A stretch of DNA of 64,000 nt from Rhizobium jaguaris (GTDB taxonomy: Bacteria > Pseudomonadota > Alphaproteobacteria > Rhizobiales > Rhizobiaceae), in contig NZ_CP032694.1 in the NCBI RefSeq assembly GCF_003627755.1, positions 3,525,501 through 3,589,500 on the forward strand, given 5' to 3'. Of this stretch, positions 52,967-64,000 are shown in pieces. The position numbers were made by a program, and so were the translations under genes. The notes under the pieces were generated by a model, which saw nothing but the letters and a program-made list of their open reading frames with translations, ran no database searches and was not told the DNA's origin. Every line of letters begins with the position of its first letter. The stretch's first letter is position 1.

Positions 52967-53962
52967 TCAGGCGACGCCGATACGCAGCAGATCGTGGAAG
53001 TGAACGATGCCGATCGGCCGCCGGGCGTCATCGACAACGATCAGCGCCGAGATATTGTGGCGGTTCAGCAATGCCATCGCACCGGTCGCCAGCGTCGTTT
53101 CCTTCACCGTCTTCGGATTGCGCGTCATTACCTCGTCCACGCACATCTCCGCAAGGCTGCTACCGATATTGCGGGCAATATCGCCGTCGGTCACAATGCC
53201 GCAAAGACACCCGTAATCATCGACGACGCCGACGCAACCGAAGCGCATTTGCGCCAGCGTCATGACGGCTTCCCGCATACCCGTGCCAAGCTTGACCAGG
53301 GGTACGCGATCGCCCTTGTGCATGATATCGGCGACATGCGAGAGGCTGGCGCCCAATTTGCCGCCCGGGTGGAAGGTACGGAAATCCTCCGCGGTGAAGC
53401 CCCGCGCCTCCAAGAGCGCCACGGCAAGCGCATCGCCGATCGCAAGCTGCAACAGCGTCGATGTCGTTGGCGCCAGCCCATGCGGGCAGGCTTCCTGTTC
53501 CTTGGGCAGCAACAGCACGACATCCGATTCGCGCGCCAGCGTCGAGGTTTCGCCGGCCGTAATGGCGATCATCGGGATCGAGAAACGGCGCGAATAGCTG
53601 ATAATGCCACGAAGCTCAGCGCTTTCGCCGCCCCAGGACATAGCAATGATGACGTCGTCATGGGTAATCATGCCGAGATCACCGTGATTGGCCTCGACCG
53701 GATGGACGAAGAAAGCCGGTGTTCCCGTAGAGGCCAGGGTGGCGGCGAGCTTATTGCCGATATGGCCGCTCTTGCCGACTCCGGTCACGATGACGCGCCC
53801 GTTAATCTCGCCCAGAAGCTCCACCGCGCGGCTGAAAGGTTCGGCCAAACCATTGACCAACGAACGCTCCAGCGCCTCCAGCCCCCGCCTTTCGGTCTCG
53901 ATCGTCCGCATCGCGGACTCAATCGCACCGTTCTCGATGAGTCTTACAGCTCTCTTGTTCAT
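52967..53962 (-). CDS. kdsD: KpsF/GutQ-family arabinose-5-phosphate isomerase
   Basis: A protein of 331 residues. The SIS domain (about 40-180) has VTGVGKSGHIGNKLAATLAS and HPVEANHGDLGMI, then MSWGGESAELRGI. Two CBS domains occupy about 210-331 (SHVADIMHKGDRVPLVKLGT and VDEVMTRNPKTVKET). It converts ribulose 5-phosphate to arabinose 5-phosphate, the first step to KDO of lipopolysaccharide. The CBS pair suggests regulation by a nucleotide or sugar. The capsule-type KpsF is the alternative name for the same fold. Confidence 0.93.
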   Translation of the reverse strand: MNKRAVRLIENGAIESAMRTIETERRGLEALERSLVNGLAEPFSRAVELLGEINGRVIVTGVGKSGHIGNKLAATLASTGTPAFFVHPVEANHGDLGMITHDDVIIAMSWGGESAELRGIISYSRRFSIPMIAITAGETSTLARESDVVLLLPKEQEACPHGLAPTTSTLLQLAIGDALAVALLEARGFTAEDFRTFHPGGKLGASLSHVADIMHKGDRVPLVKLGTGMREAVMTLAQMRFGCVGVVDDYGCLCGIVTDGDIARNIGSSLAEMCVDEVMTRNPKTVKETTLATGAMALLNRHNISALIVVDDARRPIGIVHFHDLLRIGVA

Positions 53963-54158
53963 GACGGAGGCCTAACGCTTTTCTGCAAATCTGTCCACCG
54001 GAGATCGATTTTGCACAGCGACGATGGGTAGTCGCGTCACCAAAGCCAATTCCGTCATCATCACTCCTTGTAGTCCGCTGGCAAGGAAGCGTTAACCATG
54101 AGCCTTTACGGTTGGGTAACGATTTAAAGCATTTCCAGTAAGGTCAGCATAGGATCAA

Positions 54159-55679
54159 ATGGACATTGGCAAGAACAAGGCGGGTGGTTGCTCCCTCCGG
54201 CTGACGGCGTGCGCTGCATCCGCTCTGCTGGGCTGGGGCGCGCTCGCCATGCCGATGCCGGTTCATGCGCAATCGCTCGATATCAGCCAGAGTTCCGGCG
54301 CCAATCTAACGGCGACTTCGACCGGTATAGACAGCCTCGATCTGCCCGGTTCCGACACGACGACCACGACATCCTCTAAATCGAAGGCGGCCAAGACCGC
54401 GACAGATACGGCCGCCGCACCCAATGCCCGCCTCAGGCTCGACGGCATCGACCCGACCACGACAGGTTCCACCCTTGATGACGATCTGCGCCGCGTCAAT
54501 TTGCGCGAGACCAGTGTCGATGACCTGAAGGCGCGGCAACATCCGGATCGCGAAGATGTACAGGGCATACCACTCGGCACATTCACCCTGCGCCCCTCCG
54601 TCAACCAGTCCATCAATGTCGAGCGCAACCGCACCGGCTCCACCAACGATGACCGCAGCTTCCTGCAAACCGATCTCCGCAGCACGCTGAAATCGGATTG
54701 GGATCGCCATGCCCTGACCATTACCGGTGAGGGTGTCTGGCAGAAAAACCTGAGCGGCAATGGCGCTGAACAACCGACTGTTGATATCAATGCCGATCTG
54801 CGCCTCGACCTTCCCGCCGATACGACGGCGCATATCACCGCCGGCTATCAATTCTTCCGTGAAGACACCAGCGATCCGAACGCTATTGCCGGCGCCTCCA
54901 AGCAATCGGCCGTTAACCAGTTCGACGCCGGCGCATCGCTGGAGCGCGATTTCGGCGTGCTGCGCGGCACGACCGCCTTGGCGTTGGTCCGCACCGTCTA
55001 TTCCGATGCCACCCTGTCGGACGGAACGCAGGTCACGCTCAGCGACCGCAACCAGACGGCCGGCACCTGGCGTGGGCGTATCGGCTACGAATTGTCCCCC
55101 GCCCTGATCCCCTTCCTGGAAGCCGATCTCGGCCGCACCCTCTACGACCAGTCGCAAGACAGCAACGGCTACGCCCGTTCGAACCAGAGTTACGGCGGCA
55201 AGGCCGGCATGGAGCTCGACCTCGGCGAAAAGATGAAGGGCGAACTGGGCTTCGGCTATCTACACACGCAATTCGACGATTCGCGCCTTGCCTCGATCGA
55301 TTCGCCGACCGTCGACGGCAATCTCGCCTGGTCGCCACAGCGCGGCACGGATGTCAGCATCGGTCTCTCAACCACCTTCCAGCCCTCCACGACAGCGGGC
55401 GAAAGCGGCTACACCGCTTATCAGTTGACGAGCACATTGAGCCAGGAACTGCGCGACGACCTCACCGCCAAACTGACGGGTGGCACGATCTGGCGCGACT
55501 ACCCGTCCAGCAGCGCCACATCAGACGAAACCGAATATGACGCCGCATTCGGCCTGATCTGGGGCATCAACCGCTACCTCGATCTGACCAGCAATGTCGG
55601 CTACCAGCTAACGTCGCGAAAGACGGGCGATGATACCCAGCAGCTCCAGGCGGGCGTGGGATTGACGGTGAAGAGGTAG
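54159..55679 (+). CDS. Outer-membrane beta-barrel protein
   Basis: A protein of 506 residues. The signal peptide is at about 10-37 (ending MPVHAQ). A Thr/Ser/Asp-rich, probably disordered segment covers about 38-150. From about 150 to the end there are repeated amphipathic strands with alternating hydrophobic residues and Gly/Asp turns, such as RHALTITGEGVWQKN, TTAHITAGYQFF, LGEKMKGELGFGYLHTQFDD and YLDLTSNVGYQLTSR. It ends in LQAGVGLTVKR rather than a Phe. I recognise the BBP2/OMP_b-brl type common in rhizobia; cargo unknown. Confidence 0.87.
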   Translation: MDIGKNKAGGCSLRLTACAASALLGWGALAMPMPVHAQSLDISQSSGANLTATSTGIDSLDLPGSDTTTTTSSKSKAAKTATDTAAAPNARLRLDGIDPTTTGSTLDDDLRRVNLRETSVDDLKARQHPDREDVQGIPLGTFTLRPSVNQSINVERNRTGSTNDDRSFLQTDLRSTLKSDWDRHALTITGEGVWQKNLSGNGAEQPTVDINADLRLDLPADTTAHITAGYQFFREDTSDPNAIAGASKQSAVNQFDAGASLERDFGVLRGTTALALVRTVYSDATLSDGTQVTLSDRNQTAGTWRGRIGYELSPALIPFLEADLGRTLYDQSQDSNGYARSNQSYGGKAGMELDLGEKMKGELGFGYLHTQFDDSRLASIDSPTVDGNLAWSPQRGTDVSIGLSTTFQPSTTAGESGYTAYQLTSTLSQELRDDLTAKLTGGTIWRDYPSSSATSDETEYDAAFGLIWGINRYLDLTSNVGYQLTSRKTGDDTQQLQAGVGLTVKR

Positions 55680-55731
55680 GTCTTCGGCCGCCCTCTTGCC
55701 CCGCAAGAACGGGGCAAGAGAGGACAGGCCT

Positions 55732-56619
55732 CTACTTGAGCGCCTCGATAAGCGCCTTGAACCCGTCCTCGATGGTCGGGCGGATATCCGCACGGGCGAG
55801 CGCGAAGGCGACGTTGGCGAGAATGAAACCATCCTTCGACCCACAGTCGAAAGTCTGGCCCTGGAAGTGATAGCCGGCGAAATCCTGCTCTTGCGCAAGC
55901 TTCAGCATGCCGTCCGTCAGCTGGATCTCATTGCCCGCACCACGCTCCTGGCTCTCCAGGATGTGGAATATCTCCGGCTGCAGGATATAGCGGCCGTTGA
56001 TGAAGAAATTCGACGGAGCCTTGCCCTTGGCCGGCTTTTCCACCATTTCGGTAATGCGGAAGCCGTTGCCGACGGTGTCACCAACGCCGACGATGCCGTA
56101 TTTGTGGGTCTGATCCGGAGCGCATTCCTCGACAGAGATGACGTTGCCGCCGCTATGCTCATAAAGCTCGATCATGCCCTTCATGCAGCCCTTTTCCGCA
56201 CGCATGACCATGTCGGGCAGCAGCAGCGCAAACGGCTCGTCGCCGACGATCTCACGGGCGCACCACACGGCATGGCCGAGGCCGAGCGGCTCCTGCTGGC
56301 GCGTGAAGCTTGCAGTACCTGCCTTCGGCAGCAGGCCGTTCAGCAGCGACAGCTCGGCACTCTTGTTACGCTGACGCAGCGTGTGCTCGAGCTCGAACTG
56401 AATGTCGAAATAGTCTTCGATGACATGCTTGCTGCGGCCGGTCACGAACACGAAATGTTCGATCCCCGCTTCCATCGCCTCATCGACGACATACTGGATA
56501 ACCGGCTTGTCGACGACGGTCAGCATTTCCTTCGGCACCGCTTTGGTCGCCGGCAAGAACCGCGTCCCAAGTCCGGCGACCGGAAATACTGCCTTACGCA
56601 CCTTTTTATGCTGTCCCAC
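55732..56619 (-). CDS. galU: UTP-glucose-1-phosphate uridylyltransferase GalU
   Basis: A protein of 295 residues. [20 protein letters not shown] is the nucleotide-binding signature, followed by [32 protein letters not shown] and [14 protein letters not shown] are also typical. It makes UDP-glucose, the precursor of exopolysaccharide, lipopolysaccharide and cyclic glucans. Monocistronic; the 3' end converges on the beta-barrel gene with 52 bases between. Confidence 0.96.
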   Translation of the reverse strand: MGQHKKVRKAVFPVAGLGTRFLPATKAVPKEMLTVVDKPVIQYVVDEAMEAGIEHFVFVTGRSKHVIEDYFDIQFELEHTLRQRNKSAELSLLNGLLPKAGTASFTRQQEPLGLGHAVWCAREIVGDEPFALLLPDMVMRAEKGCMKGMIELYEHSGGNVISVEECAPDQTHKYGIVGVGDTVGNGFRITEMVEKPAKGKAPSNFFINGRYILQPEIFHILESQERGAGNEIQLTDGMLKLAQEQDFAGYHFQGQTFDCGSKDGFILANVAFALARADIRPTIEDGFKALIEALK

Positions 56620-56825
56620 TCATACCTCCTGGGGAATTACGTCGCTTCGCGCCAAAACTGTTCCGAGGGTCAGTAGTATAGAATTGCTACTGTTTCGCAA
56701 ATGATGACTGACCCCGACTTCCATGGTAAAGAATTTGTTGACTTCGTTTCTGTAGTGTCATGCTTGGGCGAATGCTAAGGGCATCGCCGCACCGAAATCC
56801 AAAGTATTGATGGACACGGCTGTTG

Positions 56826-58049
56826 ATGACCCCAAACCGCAAACTCTCCCTTCGTGGTCTCGCTCTGGCGCTCGCGCTCGGTGCCTTTGCGGGACTCGCC
56901 CCCGTTAACGCCAATGCGGACCCAGGGTTCCAGAAATGGATCGCGGGTTTCTACGATACCGCGGCTAAAAGCGGCATTACGCAGTCAACCTATCGCAAAG
57001 CATTTGCCGGCGTGACGGACCCCGACCCCACGGTCCTCGAAAAAGCTCAGTACCAACCGGAATTCACAACCCCGATCTGGGATTATCTGGATTCCCGCGT
57101 CAATCCCTATACCATTGATATTGGCCGGAAGATGGCGGCCAAATACGGTTCGACACTGCGTACACTTGAACAGCATTTCGGCGTGGACCGCAACATTGTC
57201 TTAGCCATCTGGTCGATGGAATCGAACTACGGCGCGGTATTGGCCAAGGACGAGAAGCTGCATTATGTGCCTCGTGCGTTGGCGACCCTTGCCTATGCCG
57301 ACCCGAAGCGCGCCAACTATGCCAGAAAACAATTGATCGCGGCGCTGAAGATTCTGCAGAGCGGCGATGTGCCGCGCGAAGAGCTCAACGGCTCCTGGGC
57401 CGGCGCCATGGGCCATACGCAGTTCATTCCGACCAGCTACCTGCTCTATGCCGTTGATGCCGACGGCAGCGGCCATGCGGACATTTGGAACTCAGTTCCC
57501 GACGCCCTGGCAACGACCGCCAATCTCTTGGCAAAGAACGGCTGGAGCACCGGCCGCACCTGGGGCTACGAAGTGAAGGTGCCGCCAGGCGGCAGCGCAC
57601 AGGCCGGCAAGACTCATACCCTCGCTCAGTGGGCAGCCCTTGGCTTTGTCCGCCCGAACGGCAAAGGCTTCAGCCAGACCGCCGATCGCGCGCAACTGAA
57701 GATGCTTGGCGGACCTGACGGCCCCGGCTTCCTGATGGCCGGCAACTTCTTCACCATCAAGCGCTACAACGCATCCGACAGCTATGCGCTCGCCGTTGGC
57801 CTGCTTGCCGATCAAATCGCTGGGTATGGTGGCATGCAGCAATCCTGGCCGCGTCCGAGCGGCACGCTGGACGTCAAACAGAAATTCGAGCTGCAGACCC
57901 GCTTGAAGGAGCTCGGCTATTATGACGGCGTAGTCGACGGCAATTTCGGTTCCGGCTCCAAGGCCGCCATTACCGCTGTGCAACAGCATTTCGGCATGAG
58001 CGCCGACGGTGAGCCGTCGCTGAACCTGCTGAAGGCACTACGCAAGTAG
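56826..58049 (+). CDS. Lytic murein transglycosylase (MltB/SLT_2 family) with PG-binding domain
   Basis: A protein of 407 residues. The signal peptide is 1-31. The MltB-type catalytic domain has the Glu in VLAIWSMESNYGAVLAKDE and SWAGAMGHTQFIPTSYLLYA. A C-terminal peptidoglycan-binding domain spans about 340-407 (LQTRLKELGYYDGVVDGNFG and AAITAVQQHFGM). It cleaves the glycan strand with formation of anhydromuropeptides. The ATG at 56826 is used; a TTG precedes it in frame. The following DUF459 gene lies 87 bases downstream. Confidence 0.95.
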   Translation: MTPNRKLSLRGLALALALGAFAGLAPVNANADPGFQKWIAGFYDTAAKSGITQSTYRKAFAGVTDPDPTVLEKAQYQPEFTTPIWDYLDSRVNPYTIDIGRKMAAKYGSTLRTLEQHFGVDRNIVLAIWSMESNYGAVLAKDEKLHYVPRALATLAYADPKRANYARKQLIAALKILQSGDVPREELNGSWAGAMGHTQFIPTSYLLYAVDADGSGHADIWNSVPDALATTANLLAKNGWSTGRTWGYEVKVPPGGSAQAGKTHTLAQWAALGFVRPNGKGFSQTADRAQLKMLGGPDGPGFLMAGNFFTIKRYNASDSYALAVGLLADQIAGYGGMQQSWPRPSGTLDVKQKFELQTRLKELGYYDGVVDGNFGSGSKAAITAVQQHFGMSADGEPSLNLLKALRK

Positions 58050-58136
58050 GTCGCGACCGTCGGCGTGAGCCTTGGATTTGCTGGACGGCGATGCCGTCCT
58101 CATGCGACCATGGGGTAGTGAGCGGAAAAGAGCCCG

Positions 58137-59327
58137 ATGAAGAACCGACCTGCCCGCGCCATCATGGCTGCCACAAAAGCCATCCTTGCGACGCTTGTTG
58201 CCGCCTGTTTCACGCTTACGTGTCTGCTGTCGTCGGCTGAGGCGCAGGAGCCGCGGCGTAGAACTTTGCTCGAAATGCTGTTTGGCCGTTCCGAGCCCGA
58301 TATCCCTGAGCAGCAGCCTGCGCCGAGACGCACAATTCGGCCGCCACGCAAACGGATTGCCCCGCCGCCGCCCCGTCAGGTGGTCGCTCAACCGGAAACA
58401 CCGCCGCAGGTACAAAAGCTGCCTGACGCCAAGTCGATCCTCGTCGTCGGTGATTTCCTGGCAGGTGGCCTGGGTGTCGGACTGGAGGATGCCTTTTCCA
58501 CCTCCCCCGGCGTCGTCGTCCAGACACACAGCACCGTTGCCTCCGGCCTCGTCCGCCAGGACTATTACAACTGGCCGCAACAGCTGCCCGCCATGCTGGA
58601 TCAATTGAAACCAGCGATGGTCGTCGTGATGATCGGCGCCAACGACCGCCAGCAGATGGTTGGTGACGGCCTCAACGAAAAATACGGCACCGACCCTTGG
58701 TTCCTAGCCTATGAAGAGCGCATACAGGAGTTCGGCAAGCTGGTGACGAGCCGGCATATCCCGTTGCTCTGGGTCGGTCTGCCGCCCTTCGGCTCGGACC
58801 AGATGACGGCGGATGCGGTGAAGCTCAACCAGCTCTATCAGAGCCAGGTTCAAAGTGTCGGCGGCGAGTTCATCGATATCTGGGACGGGTTTACGGACCA
58901 GAACGGCCAGTTCATTGTCACCGGCTCCGACATCAACGGCCAGCAGGTGCGGCTCAGAACCGCCGACGGAATCAACCTGACGGCAGCGGGCAAGCGCAAG
59001 GTCGCCTTCTATGTCGAAAAGCCGACGCGCCGCCTGCTTGGCGATCAGGCGAGCCCGGATATCATCCGCCTCGATACAGGCAATTCGCTCCCAGTCGAAC
59101 AGGCCAACCTGCCGCCGGGGGAGATGGAGAAGGTTACCCGTACCCAGCCCGTGAGTCTCTCAGATCCCAATCTAGACGGCGGCTCGCAGCTTCTCGGCGG
59201 CGCTCCCCCGCGCAATCCCATCACACCATCACCTCGCGATCTCTTGGTCGAAAAAGGCGAAATGGCCCCCGCGCCGACTGGACGCGTTGACGATTATCGG
59301 CTGCCGGCGGCTACAACTGCTCCGTAA
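58137..59327 (+). CDS. DUF459/SGNH-fold secreted protein with substituted catalytic residues
   Basis: A protein of 396 residues. The signal peptide is about 1-36, followed by a Pro/Arg-rich linker to about 90. An SGNH-like domain follows with block I ILVVGDFLAGGLGVGLEDAF, block III VVVMIGANDRQQM and block V RTADGINLTAAGKRKVAFYV. In active SGNH enzymes block I has Gly-Asp-Ser and block V has Asp-x-x-His; here they read G-D-F and D-G-I-N. A Pro-rich tail ends the protein. Periplasmic location and peptidoglycan or polysaccharide association are inferred from the neighbouring transglycosylase. Confidence 0.85.
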   Translation: MKNRPARAIMAATKAILATLVAACFTLTCLLSSAEAQEPRRRTLLEMLFGRSEPDIPEQQPAPRRTIRPPRKRIAPPPPRQVVAQPETPPQVQKLPDAKSILVVGDFLAGGLGVGLEDAFSTSPGVVVQTHSTVASGLVRQDYYNWPQQLPAMLDQLKPAMVVVMIGANDRQQMVGDGLNEKYGTDPWFLAYEERIQEFGKLVTSRHIPLLWVGLPPFGSDQMTADAVKLNQLYQSQVQSVGGEFIDIWDGFTDQNGQFIVTGSDINGQQVRLRTADGINLTAAGKRKVAFYVEKPTRRLLGDQASPDIIRLDTGNSLPVEQANLPPGEMEKVTRTQPVSLSDPNLDGGSQLLGGAPPRNPITPSPRDLLVEKGEMAPAPTGRVDDYRLPAATTAP

Positions 59328-59361
59328 CCCACCACCGGATATCAACGAAGGGCAATTTCGA

Positions 59362-60447
59362 ATGCTCGGATCGCACGCAGACCTCAGCCTGCCGGAAGCA
59401 GTGGCGGATGGATGGACGTCTTCGATCCCTGAGGAACATGGTTTCGACGCGGACAGATTGCGAGGCATCGGCTCGCATTTCGAGGCATGGGCAGCGGCAA
59501 ATGCCCATGCAGTCGTAATCGCTCGCCATGGCAAACTGGTCTACGAGCGATATTTCACTGGGGAGGACAGGGCATGGGCGACTCCGCTTGGCCGTGTCTC
59601 CTATCATGCGGGCCTCAGACACGATCTTCGCTCAATCACCAAAAGCATCACCTCTTTGCTCGTCGGCATCGCCATTGAAAACGGCTGGATCACCGACCTC
59701 GACATACCGGTTTTCTCGTTCTTTCCTGATCACGGCGATCTCCGTACGCCGGAGAAAGACAGGATTACGCTCCGCCACCTGCTGACGATGTCCGCCGGCC
59801 TCGCCTGGAGCGAGGAACTGCCTTACAGCAATCCTGCCAATAGCGAGCGCCGGATGATGGAGGCTCCCGACCAGCACCGCTATGTTCTGGAACAACCTGT
59901 CGCTAGGCCGGCTGGCGCTGTTTATACCTACAATGGCGGCTTGACCGCCCTCCTCGGCGCCATTCTGGATAGGGCATCGGGTCGACAACCCGATCAGCTT
60001 GCAAAAGAATTTCTCTTCTCTCCACTCGGTATCGATGATGTGGAATGGATTCGCTATCCAAACGGCACGCCCAATGTTACTTCCGGCCTGCGTATGCGGC
60101 CTCGCGACGTCGCCAAGATCGGCCAATTGATCTTGAACAAGGGCAGCTGGAACGACGCCAGAATCGTATCGCCAACTTGGATCGACCAAGCCACATCACC
60201 GCAAATCCAGGGGGAAGGCCTGTATTTTTATGGCTTCCAATGGTGGCTTGGGCGCTCGCTGATCGATCGACAGGAGGTTAGCTGGAGTGCGGCCGTTGGT
60301 TGGGGTGGACAAAGACTCTATGTCATTCCGAGCTTGGACATGACAATCGTGGCGCTGGCAGGATTATATGACAATCCGGCACTGCAGCCGGCCGTCGGAG
60401 ATACCGTCCTTCGACGCTTCGCACTGCCAGCCGCAATGAACCGCTGA
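59362..60447 (+). CDS. Serine hydrolase, beta-lactamase class C/penicillin-binding-like
   Basis: A protein of 361 residues. The Ser-x-x-Lys motif is in RSITKSITSLLVGIAIENGW, preceded by AVVIARHGKLVYERYFTG. Tyr-x-Asn is in YTYNGGLTALLGAILD, and a C-terminal third-motif region VGWGGQRLYVIPSLDMTIVA holds Gly-Gly in place of Lys-Thr-Gly. No signal peptide is visible, so it probably acts in the cytoplasm as an esterase or peptidase. The ATG at 59362 follows GAAGGGC; the frame extends to 59287 into the preceding gene. Confidence 0.88.
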   Translation: MLGSHADLSLPEAVADGWTSSIPEEHGFDADRLRGIGSHFEAWAAANAHAVVIARHGKLVYERYFTGEDRAWATPLGRVSYHAGLRHDLRSITKSITSLLVGIAIENGWITDLDIPVFSFFPDHGDLRTPEKDRITLRHLLTMSAGLAWSEELPYSNPANSERRMMEAPDQHRYVLEQPVARPAGAVYTYNGGLTALLGAILDRASGRQPDQLAKEFLFSPLGIDDVEWIRYPNGTPNVTSGLRMRPRDVAKIGQLILNKGSWNDARIVSPTWIDQATSPQIQGEGLYFYGFQWWLGRSLIDRQEVSWSAAVGWGGQRLYVIPSLDMTIVALAGLYDNPALQPAVGDTVLRRFALPAAMNR

Positions 60448-60503
60448 ACGGAAAGGCGCCGCCGAAGCAGAGCCTTTCCTGCCCTCAATAGCGCCAAGCG
60501 CTT

Positions 60504-61958
60504 TTACCGCGGCAGTACCGTCGAACCCATCAGGGCCTCGTCGATCGCACGGGCGGCCTGGCGGCCTTCGCGGATGGCCCAGACGACCAGGGATTGGCCG
60601 CGGCGAACGTCGCCGGCGGTCCAGAGCTTGTCGACCGAGGTCTTGTAGCTCTTGTCGTCGGCAACGACATTGGTCGAGCCACGGCGGTCCGTGTTCAGCG
60701 TCAGCTTGCCGTCGAGTTCCCTGAGCACGCTGTCGGTGAACGGGCCGCGGAAGCCGATGGCGATGAAGGCGAGATCGGCGCGGATGACGAATTCCGTCCC
60801 GGCGATAGGCTGGCGGCGCTCATCCACTTCGCAGCACTTTACACCGGTCAACACACCATCTTCGCCGACGAATTCCAGCGTTGCGACCTGGAATTCGCGC
60901 ACGGCACCCTCGGCCTGCGAAGAGGAGGTACGCATCTTCGTCGCCCAGAAGGGCCAGACGGCCAGCTTGTCTTCCTTTTCCGGCGGCTGCGGGCGGATGT
61001 CGAGCTGAGTCACCTTGACGGCGCCCTGACGGAAAGCAGTGCCGACGCAGTCCGATGCCGTATCGCCGCCACCGACGACGACAATATGTTTACCGCCGGC
61101 GAGGATCGGATCGGACGGCCAGCCGATGCTGTCGATGTTTTCGCGGCCGATGCGACGATTCTGCTGCACGAGATAGGGCATGGCGTCATGGACACCGGCA
61201 AGCCCGGTGCCGGGAATACCGGCCTCGCGCGGGGTTTCCGAGCCGCCGCAATAAAGAACAGCGTCATAATCAGCCAGAAGCTGCTCGACATTGACGTCGA
61301 CGCCGACATTGACGCCGCAATGGAAGGTGACGCCCTCGCCCTTCATCTGCTCGACGCGGCGGTCGATGAAGTTCTTCTCCATCTTGAAGTCCGGAATGCC
61401 GTAGCGCAGCAAGCCACCGGGCTTCGTTTCGCGCTCGTAGACATGGACCTCATGGCCGGCGCGGCCAAGCTGCTGAGCCGCAGCCATGCCGGCGGGGCCG
61501 GAGCCGATGACGGCGACCTTCTTGCCGGTATGGACCGTTGCCGGTTCCGGGCGGATGAAGCCGAGCTCATAGGCCTTGTCGGCTATGGCCTGCTCGACCG
61601 TCTTGATCGCGACCGGGGCGTCCTCGAGGTTCAGCGTGCAGGCTTCCTCGCAAGGCGCCGGGCAGACACGGCCGGTAAACTCCGGGAAGTTGTTGGTCGA
61701 ATGCAGGTTGCGGATCGCCTCTTCCCAGTTGTTGTTGTAGACGAGGTCGTTCCAGTCCGGAATCTGGTTGTGAACAGGGCAGCCGGTCGGGCCGTGGCAA
61801 TAGGGAATGCCACAGTCCATGCAGCGCGCGGCCTGTTTCTGTACTTCCTGGTCCGACATGGGGATCGTGAATTCGCGGAAATGCCGGATGCGATCAGACG
61901 CCGGTTGATACTTGCCAACCTGCCGGTCGATTTCCAAGAAGCCTGTTACCTTGCCCAT
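60504..61958 (-). CDS. gltD: Glutamate synthase (NADPH) small subunit GltD
   Basis: A protein of 484 residues. The N-terminal Cys clusters [15 protein letters not shown] and CPAPCEEAC hold iron-sulfur centres. [20 protein letters not shown] is the FAD site and [19 protein letters not shown] the NADPH site. [20 protein letters not shown] closes the fold. It passes electrons from NADPH to the large subunit, which makes two glutamates from glutamine and 2-oxoglutarate. It lies 177 bases after gltB on the same strand. No terminator is evident in that gap, so cotranscription is likely. Confidence 0.97.
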   Translation of the reverse strand: MGKVTGFLEIDRQVGKYQPASDRIRHFREFTIPMSDQEVQKQAARCMDCGIPYCHGPTGCPVHNQIPDWNDLVYNNNWEEAIRNLHSTNNFPEFTGRVCPAPCEEACTLNLEDAPVAIKTVEQAIADKAYELGFIRPEPATVHTGKKVAVIGSGPAGMAAAQQLGRAGHEVHVYERETKPGGLLRYGIPDFKMEKNFIDRRVEQMKGEGVTFHCGVNVGVDVNVEQLLADYDAVLYCGGSETPREAGIPGTGLAGVHDAMPYLVQQNRRIGRENIDSIGWPSDPILAGGKHIVVVGGGDTASDCVGTAFRQGAVKVTQLDIRPQPPEKEDKLAVWPFWATKMRTSSSQAEGAVREFQVATLEFVGEDGVLTGVKCCEVDERRQPIAGTEFVIRADLAFIAIGFRGPFTDSVLRELDGKLTLNTDRRGSTNVVADDKSYKTSVDKLWTAGDVRRGQSLVVWAIREGRQAARAIDEALMGSTVLPR

Positions 61959-62135
61959 GCTTTCGTTTCCTCACTCTAGTAGAGGAGCCGATGGCTCCTG
62001 TGCCTGCAGGCAAATCCCGCTGCCCTGTCAGGCACTGTAATTCAAATTCGATTCCGCTGTTCGACAGTTGCGATCGCCTCTCCGGCGACCGCAATCGGAC
62101 GCGAAACCCTCGACTGGAAGACAAGCCGCAGCGGA

Positions 62136-64000
<1,865 letters not shown>

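Overview
The window reads as chromosomal DNA of an alphaproteobacterium of the order Rhizobiales, most likely Rhizobium or a close relative. The grounds are uniformly high-GC coding sequence, an Omp10-type lipoprotein, a GapR/DUF2312 protein, homospermidine synthase, DUF1036 next to pyruvate kinase, a TacA-like sigma-54 activator, and GCATGTCG...CGACATGC and GAGCATGATC...GATCATGCTC intergenic palindromes. I see no tRNA, rRNA, CRISPR array, phage or plasmid functions. The only mobile element recognised is one IS630-family insertion.

Layout. 1-1046: end of a TetR regulator and an SDR oxidoreductase. 1112-14794: a self-contained chemotaxis locus. On the minus strand it runs STAS protein, cheY, cheA, cheW, three tandem receptor genes, second cheW, cheR, cheB. 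Diverging from it is a 582-residue helical protein with a CheZ-like D-x-x-x-Q motif. No flagellar genes, cheD or second cheY are present. 14828-18658: Sel1-repeat proteins around a ThiE-like gene, one Sel1 gene cut in two by the IS630 element. 18735-22382: a short ArsR regulator, two DUF465 genes, purE-purK, rpmJ and a TPR protein. 22472-30935: accessory metabolism, comprising an alpha/beta hydrolase, a LysR-controlled tautomerase/cupin/DUF4865 cassette, a threonine-dehydratase-like enzyme, a LysE exporter, a beta-hydroxyacid-dehydrogenase-like enzyme, and an SBP56 methanethiol-oxidase-like protein with a membrane partner.

31270-46360: housekeeping. This holds pyruvate kinase with DUF1036, N-formylglutamate amidohydrolase, DUF1244, a GapR-like protein, a DUF882 murein-peptidase-like protein, a TacA-like regulator, PepF, the pabB-pabC folate branch with small downstream genes, homospermidine synthase and Omp10. 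46701-60447: mostly envelope functions, namely a LysM-anchored 5'-nucleotidase, ferrochelatase, an HtrA-like pseudoprotease, an SPFH/NfeD pair, KdsD, an outer-membrane beta-barrel, GalU, a lytic transglycosylase, a DUF459 protein and a serine hydrolase. 60504-64000: glutamate synthase, gltD complete and gltB cut by the window end.

Most notable: (1) the chemotaxis locus, where three paralogous receptors carry 1, 2 and 3 HAMP units on almost the same signalling module and share an unusual C-terminal tail, beside a candidate CheZ-like phosphatase; (2) an IS630 insertion whose removal, leaving one TA, restores an intact Sel1 reading frame; (3) an HtrA-fold protein in which all three catalytic positions appear substituted, beside an SPFH/NfeD operon; (4) a DUF459 protein lacking the canonical SGNH Ser and His. 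All coordinates and motifs were read by eye; no database search or alignment was run.
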